Assembly (NCBI GenBank): GCA_051294375.1 | Contig: CM119266.1 | Coordinates: 19,665,657-19,729,656, forward strand | Length of the DNA stretch: 64,000 nucleotides | Direction of reading: 5' to 3' | Origin: Paraspadella gotoi | Taxonomy: Eukaryota; Chaetognatha | In this document: in pieces, positions 60,055 to 64,000 of the stretch | How the letters are laid out: every line of letters begins with the position of its first letter | How positions within the stretch are numbered: position 1 is the stretch's first letter | Notes under the pieces: model-generated | Databases searched by the model: none | What the model saw: the letters and a program-made list of their open reading frames with translations, nothing else | Told to the model about the DNA's origin: nothing | Position numbers and translations under genes: made by a program

Positions 60055-62386
60055 GTCGCCGACGAAATGGGCGTTGCAACATCTCGCATCGCTAACATGG
60101 TTGCTACAAAAGGATCCATAATACTTTCATTCATGGTAATCTTTGCATTTGGATATATGTACATAAGTTAATGAACGTAGAACGGAATCTAAAAATTGTG
60201 AGGGAATACATCACTCTCGATTAAAAAGAAATATTTAATCTGAAAAAAAAAACTCGTGAAAGATTTTTTGAATAAATTTTTCAGGTGAAAGGCGGGACAA
60301 ATGTGGACGTTGACTTGGAAGAGAAGTTGGAAGAACTGAAGAGAAAGGCTGCTGCCAATCAGTTGCAATTCATTGCAGCCGACGGTGAGTTTTTCTTCAT
60401 TCACTTTAGATAATTATTTTTTTTATTTAAAATTAAATTAAATTCGATAATTAGGTTCAAAGCTTTCCGTGACCTCAGTGAGCGTGACTGAAGTTGCTGT
60501 TGAAGATCGATTGACGGACGGAGAGATAGCAGGTCGAATTCCGCTTCACGATTTTTGTTATTTTTTTTAATTTGTCATCGTATTATTGGTTTAATCTTAT
60601 TATTCTTAGGCATCGTGATCGGCATCATATTAGCGGTCATCGTTTTCACACTCATAATCATAATCGTCGTTGCATATTACAAGAAAAAGCACGGTACGAG
60701 TATTAAAAATGTATTTGGTACCTCTTCGTGTATCTAATAATTTGTAGGGCCTCGAGTCATATTTCAGTTGGTCTTTTAGTCACAGTTAACTTTTAAATGC
60801 GGCAGTATTTTAAAATCATTTTTGTTGTTTCATTTTTATAAAACTGAATTATTATATATATTTTTTTTTAAAGAGGTGATTTTCTATGACTCTCAAATCG
60901 CAATTTCTTGCTCGTCTAGACTCTACCTTTTTGTCTAATCCTAAACTTTTTTTCTGGCTACTTTTTTATAAAATATCGGAAGGTTTCCAATGACTTTTCA
61001 ACCGGTTAGATGCCAGTTAAAAAAACAGTCCCAGCGATTCACAACCCGTTGACGTATATAGTCCGTTTAACCTCCCTTCATCTTTTTCAGGTCTCATCGG
61101 TAAAATTGAGCCAGAATACGAGGACCCGGAAGTAGCGAGGACCTCAAAGGGCGTTGTCGGGACCTATGTGGGTCCCTTAGACGCTGATTCCGGAAAGGGA
61201 TATGAAGGGGAGGACGAGGCAGAAACGTCTCAGCCTTACGAAGAACGATACGTAGACGTCAAGAAAGTGGACAAAAAAGATAACAACTACCAGGAGCTCA
61301 ACGCGCCGCCCATGGGTAAGAGAAAAAAATACAATATTAATTTAAAGGAAATATAAGTAACCGTTACTTATCTCCACTAAGTGCGTTACAATGATTTAAT
61401 GATTATAAATATATTAAATTGTAAATATTTTTGTTTTTAAACAGTTCCTACGACGAGCAGCGAACCTCCACCTCCCGTTTTTTATGACCTTCCCTCCGGT
61501 GGTAAGTAGTTTCATCTAGGGATATGGAGCTGGAGCCGACCGAGCCAACATTTTTTGCTGGAGGTGAAGCCTAAATTATTATCTGGCCGGAGTCAGAGCC
61601 AGAGTCTCAATCGGAGGCAAAATATTAAATATAATGAACATAATAAATTATAAATATTAACTTTTAAAGATATACAATTAAAAAAATTTTCAAGTATGCA
61701 TTTTATATCTTCAGGATACAATTATGTTATTATGATTGGTCAAATTTATTTTTAATTTCGCAAGTTTCACTTTGGGCCATATTTATACAATATACATACT
61801 AATAAAATGTCAAAATTTCCAAATAATTTTTTTTAGTTTTGAAAGTAAAAATGAATTTCTCATAAAAAGTTGATGAAAGAAAGTGAATGTCTTTTTACAA
61901 AATTCTTATTAAGTTATTAAAATTCAAGAAACTATACTTTACATACCAAAATATTAAAGATTAATTTTACCAGTTTTATACATTTTGACCTCATGAAATA
62001 ATTGTTTTAGGATTAATATTTCTTTTATCAACTTTTCATGAGGATTAAAATTATTTAACAACAATTTAAAATTTTAACATAATGCATGAATAAAAATTTT
62101 CTATGTAAAATTGAAAAAAAAGGAAGATTTTTGTATAAAAATATTAAGACTGTTTGTTCATGATTCACTTTTCGAATTTATATTCTGATTTTAAAAATTT
62201 TATTGCTCATTCCTTCTCTGATAATATAAGTTTTCCAAAAAAATTAAATTAGATAAGGTGATGAAGTAAACGAATTTTTTTCTCGGTTCAGCTGCCGCTC
62301 CCAACGATGAAGATCTTTATAAGGAAATCCAATCGATGAACAGCTCCAGTTCTTCTGAAGGCGCTTTGAAAGGCAAAAGATTTTGA
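31723..62386 (+). CDS. giant REJ-GPS single-pass cell-surface receptor (49 modelled exons)
   Basis: I model 49 exons by GT-AG sites and phase continuity, giving about 3,489 residues if one missing base in exon 3 is allowed. Order: signal peptide (1-18); helical Cys-containing modules (about 25-1036); Ser/Thr-rich stalk (about 1037-1930); two IPT/TIG-like domains (about 1930-2165); REJ module (about 2170-2900); basic convertase sites (about 2896-2940); GAIN/GPS (about 2950-3190); SEA-like domain (about 3210-3335); one membrane helix (about 3338-3360); Tyr-rich tail (to 3489). REJ-GPS proteins include sea urchin sperm receptors for egg jelly and polycystin-1 relatives. A single membrane span with no channel region resembles suREJ1 more than PKD1, but no lectin domain is visible. 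The role is inferred to be adhesion or signalling; the ligand is unknown. Most junctions are phase 1 or 0. Boundaries are detailed in the block entries below. Confidence 0.82.
31793..32480. other. 5' part of receptor intron 1
   Basis: A+T-rich. Apart from a family F arm at 32388-32430 I see nothing in it. Confidence 0.6.
32484..32612 (-). mobile_element. Penelope-like terminal repeat, left inverted copy
   Basis: About 128 bp matching 35402-35528 in inverse orientation, with only a few differences. It ends at AGAAGGGA, where a (GA)n tract begins. It contains a hammerhead-ribozyme-like fold read on the minus strand. It lies downstream, on the minus strand, of a GIY-YIG-type coding tail, which is where a Penelope-like element carries its 3' pseudo-LTR. 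Confidence 0.75.
32517..32579 (-). ncRNA. hammerhead ribozyme motif (type I)
   Basis: Minus strand: CTGATGA (32568-32562), stem II GGCTC/GAGTC with a nine-base loop, GAAAC (32541-32537), a two-base loop, then GTC (32534-32532) as the cleavage site. Stem I pairs ACG with CGT next to the core and TTTTATT (32579-32573) with AATAAAA (32523-32517) across an internal loop. Stem III is only two base pairs, typical of retroelement hammerheads. One extra A sits between CTGATGA and stem II. A natural hammerhead with an extra A at that position is known, but activity here is unproven. Confidence 0.72.
32613..32695. repeat. (GA)n microsatellite
   Basis: GA tract with GAAG interruptions, directly adjoining the left terminal repeat. 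Confidence 0.95.
32917..33540 (-). pseudogene. Penelope-like element ORF, 3' end with GIY-YIG-type tail
   Basis: Read on the minus strand from 33540, the frame shows HFLSAIAEHN, CLVCPMTRTG, then REAIYIKALEPSLNRDGG and DLPPSYDSLIKA. That is the conserved end of GIY-YIG endonuclease domains in Penelope-like retroelements and related proteins. A shift near 33300 leads into a basic, proline-rich C-terminal frame (33300-32917). The reverse transcriptase and the GIY and YIG motifs themselves are absent, so the copy is 5'-truncated. Its GC content is well above that of its surroundings. The ribozyme-bearing terminal repeat follows downstream on the same strand. In autonomous elements, RT and endonuclease carry out target-primed insertion; this copy is inactive. 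Confidence 0.75.
33655..33906. repeat. two (CT)n tracts
   Basis: CT tracts at 33655-33715 and 33818-33906 separate the Penelope-like fragment from the LINE fragment. Confidence 0.95.
33908..35209 (+). pseudogene. decayed non-LTR (LINE) reverse transcriptase
   Basis: Truncated and frameshifted. RT landmarks in order are SYRPVSLLSCLGKLFERII (about 33970), TLDYEGAFNAVWHEGLL (about 34180), RGSPQGA (about 34345) and QYADDVA (34441-34461). A thumb/C-terminal stretch then runs in one frame from 34688 to 35209. The chain breaks at 34236 and repeatedly up to 34690. The motifs fit Jockey/CR1-like LINEs. No apurinic endonuclease part is seen. A non-coding tail continues to (ATCT)n at about 35383-35401, a typical LINE 3' end. 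Confidence 0.85.
35402..35528 (+). mobile_element. Penelope-like terminal repeat, right inverted copy
   Basis: Inverse of 32484-32612, about 90% identical by eye. It directly abuts the (ATCT)n tail of the LINE fragment. The two arms make a roughly 3.0 kb inverted-repeat structure around the LINE and the Penelope-like coding tail. Confidence 0.75.
35431..35493 (+). ncRNA. hammerhead ribozyme motif (second copy)
   Basis: CTGATGA 35441-35447, stem II GGCTC/GAGTC, GAAAC 35468-35472, GTC 35475-35477; outer stem I TTTATT (35431-35436) with AATAAA (35487-35492). The core matches the 32517-32579 copy, including the extra A. The base pair next to the cleavage site is G-G here, so this copy may be less active. 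Confidence 0.65.
35530..37470. other. rest of receptor intron 1
   Basis: Contains family G (about 36150-36245), a MITE-like arm (36542-36569) with A+T-rich TTGATTGATTGA runs (36750-36870), and family D (36877-37112, repeated at 50279-50478). No exon is recognised, though a short phase-compatible exon could be hidden. Confidence 0.55.
37476..38548 (+). CDS. receptor exons 2-3: helical module 1
   Basis: Exons 37476-37753 and 37960-38548. Mostly amphipathic helices with N-glycosylation sites and conserved Cys (ADRICHHSQ, PSPFCPPGGD, VNICSLNY, STFCIVQN). The helix with LDQFPELVEILL recurs in later exons, so this is one unit of a repeated module. I do not recognise the family. The frame entered at 37960 stops at 38515-38517. 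The +2 frame (LAYGGIINAVMEFNGEEL) runs to the GTAAGT donor with the phase exon 4 needs, so one base appears missing between about 38475 and 38515. Confidence 0.75.
38616..38676 (-). ncRNA. truncated hammerhead ribozyme copy
   Basis: The minus strand keeps the 3' part of stem II (GAGTC), GAAAC, the AT loop, the GTC site (38652-38650) and the downstream flank up to ATCGTTG, as in the 32517 copy. The CTGATGA half is missing, so it cannot fold into a full ribozyme. Confidence 0.6.
38680..40107. other. receptor intron 3
   Basis: Contains a TA-rich patch (38745-38790), a GC-richer insert with a GATGCCC/GGGGCATC hairpin (38850-38945), family F remnants (about 39120-39215) and a family A copy (39549-39804). 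The sequence CCCGATCTAATACTA at about 38927 also occurs beside the tRNA fragment at 30577. No exon seen. Confidence 0.6.
40108..42633 (+). CDS. receptor exons 4-8: helical modules
   Basis: Exons 40108-40370, 41147-41351, 41434-41961, 42060-42265 and 42459-42633, all phase-consistent. The sequence continues the Leu/Ile-rich helical pattern, with conserved elements such as FSKFLISRPEIWSELMHAL, an ICSINFEELQNELAIWW block and SCYNESCFSLYNIS, and many N-x-S/T sites. Module ends coincide with exon ends (EEL/, ELIETL/, ELQNL/), suggesting growth by duplication of exon groups. No catalytic motif or known domain is visible. It is extracellular by position. Exon 5's acceptor sits eight bases after a MITE-like arm (41111-41138). 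Confidence 0.75.
42634..44235. other. receptor intron 8 with family A and B repeats
   Basis: Two family A tail fragments (42679-42720, 42883-42950) precede two direct copies of family B (43076-43311 and 43495-43725). Those copies flank a 183-base spacer that contains a GTTGAGGCATGTCGCCTG-type internal repeat. The pair looks like an LTR-style or tandemly duplicated element, but it has no coding capacity. Confidence 0.65.
44236..45113 (+). CDS. receptor exons 9-10: helical module 3
   Basis: Exons 44236-44781 and 44866-45113. ITLGLCKKLDVLAEIQS followed by a FIVLIKNLPDLINILFNI helix aligns well with ADRICHHSQRL and LDQFPELVEILL of exon 3. SMNICSD, IICNTNWS and GILCIYNTS match the Cys spacing of modules 1 and 2. 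This is the clearest evidence that the N-terminal thousand residues are tandem repeats of one domain of roughly 300 residues. Confidence 0.8.
45773..46072 (+). CDS. receptor exons 11-13: small phase-1 exons into the stalk
   Basis: Exons 45773-45874, 45944-45979 (36 bases) and 46040-46072 (33 bases), all symmetric phase 1-1, encoding Thr-rich linkers (NVTTTG, TSTVAITS-like, MEIENTTG). Symmetric micro-exons in a mucin-like linker could be skipped or repeated without breaking the frame, so alternative splicing of stalk length is plausible. Confidence 0.65.
46073..47045. other. receptor intron 13
   Basis: A+T-rich, about 970 bases. I see nothing recognisable in it. Confidence 0.6.
47046..49124 (+). 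CDS. receptor exon 14: Ser/Thr-rich mucin-like stalk with internal duplication
   Basis: About 690 codons dominated by Ser, Thr, Lys and Ile, as expected for an O-glycosylated stalk. A unit of about 720 bases at 47600-48319 is repeated at 48320-49030 (both with ENTKFFTLTPS, KIETLKTILYSTP, SLTEKTKTLTSIEKTSEAS, SELFFSS). The first unit has an in-frame TAA at 47642 and several single-base indels up to 47860 relative to the second. The indels sum to a multiple of three, so the total exon length still fits the flanking phases (1 and 1). Confidence 0.75.
47600..49030 (+). repeat. tandem duplication of about 720 bp inside exon 14
   Basis: Two head-to-tail units, highly similar over their whole length. 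The short sub-repeat TCTGAAAATACAAAAT is itself doubled at the junction (48304-48335). Confidence 0.9.
49125..50732. other. receptor intron 14
   Basis: Contains family D (50279-50478) and a partial inverted family G (about 50485-50545). 49620-49720 is less A+T-rich than its surroundings but has no usable splice frame that I can support. Confidence 0.55.
50733..52421 (+). CDS. receptor exons 15-19: Ser/Thr linker and two IPT/TIG-like domains
   Basis: Exons 50733-51359, 51474-51545, 51624-51784, 51858-51963 and 52198-52421. The first 150 residues are Thr/Ser/Glu-rich with a doubled ATVTD(A/T)SSSAEYSTG unit. Two Ig-like IPT/TIG-type domains follow: FTPTFVAFDEAAEIRVLGMG with NCSFIDETG, then AVINMARAEEATIRQ, NLVVTGTNFYEASGISC and ATTVLCDI with a final VKLSVFVTANSRP strand. 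The G-x-N/G-F turn and the C-x-(F/I) strands fit the family. TIG domains upstream of REJ are a reasonable receptor architecture. Assignment is by eye only. Confidence 0.7.
52422..53100. other. receptor intron 19 with family E repeat
   Basis: 52449-52742 matches 28453-28740 (TTTCACTATCTTT start, GTTGTCTTCTGG, AGATATCGTACATCATTCCT end). The rest is A+T-rich. Confidence 0.7.
53101..57997 (+). CDS. receptor exons 20-35: REJ module
   Basis: Exons 53101-53185, 53304-53516, 53812-53980, 54344-54456, 54841-54968, 55032-55157, 55234-55353, 55450-55523, 55774-55952, 56342-56460, 56658-56736, 56834-57048, 57114-57266, 57349-57441, 57529-57717, 57899-57997. The module starts at the end of exon 19 (PPKIEECRFTSS) and continues IICKFDGN, ENCTLLFQNDEILGTK, CQFRGSFLEI, ATISVNDALQL: the REJ N-terminal pattern of a strand, Fd, C-x-lf, LG-x-x-x-x-C and a GD-like LxL element. 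Later pieces include VRIVGGEE, SYGWRADN, GNYIVRLTATI and FRLSIEYSL, typical of Fn3/PKD-like strands in REJ regions. The module ends in a basic site, VGRRRRNT. Confidence 0.8.
54541..54800. repeat. (GAAA)n-rich tract in receptor intron 23
   Basis: Imperfect GAAA/GAGA repeat filling most of the intron before exon 24. Confidence 0.9.
55536..55545. other. assembly gap (10 N) in intron 27
   Basis: Ten N shortly after the GTGCGT donor, flanked by A runs. Confidence 0.99.
58082..59503 (+). CDS. receptor exons 36-41: convertase site and GAIN/GPS region
   Basis: Exons 58082-58178, 58276-58329, 58406-58469, 58588-58787, 58864-59111 and 59296-59503. Exon 37 carries GRRKRRSLEE, a strong furin-type site. 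Exons 38-40 give the helical and Cys-bearing GAIN-like part. Exon 41 has the GPS pattern C-x-x-W, a second W, then C, then C-x-C (ECRIWPY, NMWDSTPC, VVTCNCRTTGYVAVF). In cleaved receptors the site is H-L/T-T or S; here the aligned tripeptide is T-T-G, so self-cleavage is unlikely. An alternative exon from 59185 stays open in the same frame, but skipping to 59296 gives the continuous strand NPVIQVKLEVSG. Confidence 0.78.
59583..60532 (+). CDS. receptor exons 42-45: linker and SEA-like domain
   Basis: Exons 59583-59758, 60055-60135, 60285-60384 and 60455-60532. A Pro/Thr linker (PPITPTTMEPTSAAS) leads into DYSVVLTLQGDYDKDVAPN, VADEMGVATSRIANM, KGSIILSFMVKGG and a final LTSVSVTEVAV-like strand. 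This is the ferredoxin-like order of SEA-type juxtamembrane domains, in which cleavage occurs at G-S-V-V-V; GSIIL matches that motif. Exon 42's donor lies in a 20-base tandem duplication, and exon 43's acceptor uses a (CT)n microsatellite as its polypyrimidine tract. Confidence 0.7.
60022..60052 (+). promoter_or_regulatory. (CT)n microsatellite acting as polypyrimidine tract of exon 43
   Basis: About 16 CT units end directly in CAG/GTC, the phase-correct 3' splice site of exon 43. Length changes in this microsatellite could alter splicing. Confidence 0.7.
60610..62386 (+). CDS. receptor exons 46-49: membrane helix and Tyr-rich cytoplasmic tail
   Basis: Exons 60610-60693, 61091-61315, 61445-61501 and 62292-62386. 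Exon 46 encodes a helix of about 24 residues (starting IVIGIILAVIVFTLI), then YYKKKH as stop-transfer. The tail of about 125 residues is acidic and carries many tyrosines in SH2/sorting-type contexts: EYEDPEV, TYVGPL, GYEGEDE, PYEERYVDV, NYQEL, FYDLP, LYKEI, plus PPPP. YQEL and YKEI fit Yxx-hydrophobic. It ends GKRF. Signalling through Tyr phosphorylation is an inference. Exon 48 (57 bases) is phase 1-1 and could be skipped. Confidence 0.85.
61502..62291. other. receptor intron 48
   Basis: Contains a decayed family F copy (about 61790-61925). Nothing else recognised. Confidence 0.55.
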
Positions 62387-62768
62387 TTCTTTAATTCAAT
62401 GTACAAGTAAATTTAAGATATTTTTTTTGTTTTTGTAATTTGCTACGTTTATGCCTGTTATACTGAAAGAAAATCTTTTCTTGTTTATGAATGTTACATT
62501 TTCTTATGTTTATAAAATTGCGATGCCAAATGCTTATTTCTGTGCATCTGACTTTGTATATAAGACATTTTAACAGAATTTGTTATTATTATTTTAAAAT
62601 TTTTAGAATCTTATAATTTTTATTAAGGTAATTTCCCTTTCTTTTTCGTTGGGTTTAAAATTAGGATAAAAAAGTTTTCTTTGTTTTCCAAACGGTCTTA
62701 AACTAAGACCGAAGCATGTTTGAGTTGTTTTTTTATCTCAATTTTCAATGAATTTTTATTACGAATTT

Positions 62769-62774
62769 AATAAA
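62769..62774 (+). terminator. poly(A) signal of the receptor gene
   Basis: The first canonical AATAAA after the stop, about 380 bases downstream, in A+T-rich sequence. Confidence 0.55.
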
Positions 62775-62779
62775 GAATG

Positions 62780-64000
62780 TATTAATTTAAATAAAAATTT
62801 TGAGTTTAATCAAAATTTTGAGCATAGTCTGGGGTACCAAGTTGCAACTATTATAACTCTCTGGAGATTGGGTACTATATCTTTACAATTTTTGTTACAA
62901 AGAAAATATAACGAAAGATTATTTGTATCACGACAATCGTTTTTTCCAAGACAATTTATTTAAAACAGTTACTTTAGTATTTGATTAAAACCCGAGAAGC
63001 TTTATACAGGGAGGTCCAGCTCTTTTGGGACGAACTTAAAAAATCTTAAAAGCATAAGGATCGTCGCAATCGCATAAGAAAAATCTGGATTGATGACAAA
63101 TTTTGATACTAAAAAAAATCAAATTTGAGAAAAGAAAATTAATTTATAAAAAGAAAGAAAGAAAAGAATAGAAAGGAAAGAAAGAATTGAAAGAAAAGAA
63201 AGAAAAATAAAAATAAAGAGAGAATGACGAGAAGAAAGAACGAAATAAAAACCCGATGTTGCGTTAGCAAAATGATAACCTGCGATGCTTAATTTTACGA
63301 GTTCAATCCTAATTCAATTTATTTTTTATTCAAACGCAGAGAGAGAGAGAGAGAGAGAAGCCAAATCGTTTTCGACGAATCAGCAGAAGCAGCAGGAGAA
63401 ACTTTTTTATTGTCAAATAAACTGTTCAGCAGATGCAGCCCCTGAGAAAAAAAAAGAGAGAAAGAAAAGAGAAAGAGAGAGAGAAGCCAAATCGTTTTCG
63501 GATTAATCAGCAGCGGAAGCAGCAGAGGGAGCCAGAAAATAGAAAGAAATCAAAAGGCAGCAGCAGGAGAAAATAAAAAAAAAATAAGAAAGCCCCTGCA
63601 GAGCCCTAATGTTCTCGATCAGCAGAAGCAGCTGCAGACTCGTTTTTTTTCCGATGACTGGGGAAAAGAGAGAGAGAGAACATATAATTAAAAGAGAAAA
63701 GAGAGAGAGAAAGAAATATAAAAATAAAAGAAAGAAAATTTGTTTGTTTTGATAAAACGTAAACAAAACATATTTAATAACTGTCCTCACCCAATTTTAA
63801 GGACCTCAATGATGAGAAGCTGTATATAAATTTTCAGCTTCATACACCCAAATTTAATCATTAAAAAAGCGATCGATAAGTTGGAATGCCGACGACGACT
63901 ACGCCACTATTTTCTATTTTTATATTTTATAAAGAATTTAGTATTTAATCTATATTATTTAATCAAATATATATTGCTTTCTTTTTTAAAATTTTTTTAT
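62780..64000. other. downstream region with purine-rich repeats
   Basis: GAAAG-rich tracts (63145-63245, 63455-63485, 63530-63590, 63664-63740). A motif of AAGCCAAATCGTTTTCGG type followed by CAGCAGAAGCAGCAG is repeated at about 63358 and 63485, with a related CAGCAGAAGCAGC at 63618. I see no gene. Confidence 0.6.

Overview
This window is nuclear DNA of an animal, most likely a marine or other invertebrate whose lineage I cannot fix. Introns are GT-AG, intergenic DNA is A+T-rich and full of simple repeats, and two intron-containing genes are readable on the + strand. One encodes a Quaking/How-type STAR RNA-binding protein. The other encodes a very large REJ-GPS cell-surface receptor; such receptors are known from sea urchin sperm, sponges, choanoflagellates and the polycystin family.

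Layout. 1-570: a possible last exon of an upstream gene, then a (TTA)n tract. 571-20107: no confident gene. This stretch holds dense CT/GA, CGT, GAAA and GAT microsatellites, two clear minisatellites, and a roughly 4.6 kb imperfect inverted repeat (8551-13220) containing two 25-N gaps. 20108-23536: the six-exon STAR gene. 23641-31300: A+T-rich intergenic DNA with dispersed repeat families and a retroposed 3' half of a mature tRNA-Leu. 31671-62774: the receptor gene, beginning with a TATA box and a signal-peptide exon, with 49 exons modelled and about 3,490 residues.

The first intron of the receptor gene (31793-37475) carries a nest of retroelements. It contains the 3' end of a Penelope-like element (GIY-YIG-type tail) on the minus strand. 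Beyond that lies an inverted repeat whose two arms each contain a hammerhead-ribozyme-like motif. Between the arms is a decayed LINE reverse transcriptase. A third, truncated ribozyme copy lies at 38616-38676. These ribozyme motifs are the most interesting non-coding signal in the window.

The receptor reads, from the N terminus: signal peptide; about 1,000 residues of unrecognised helical, Cys-containing repeats; a Ser/Thr-rich mucin-like stalk with a roughly 720-bp internal duplication; two IPT/TIG-like domains; a REJ module; two basic convertase-like sites; a GAIN/GPS region whose cleavage tripeptide is not the usual one; a SEA-like domain with a GS-type motif; one membrane helix; and a Tyr-rich cytoplasmic tail. 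Exon phases fit at every junction except for one 1-base defect in exon 3. A second cluster of indels lies in the stalk. Either could be assembly error or real decay.
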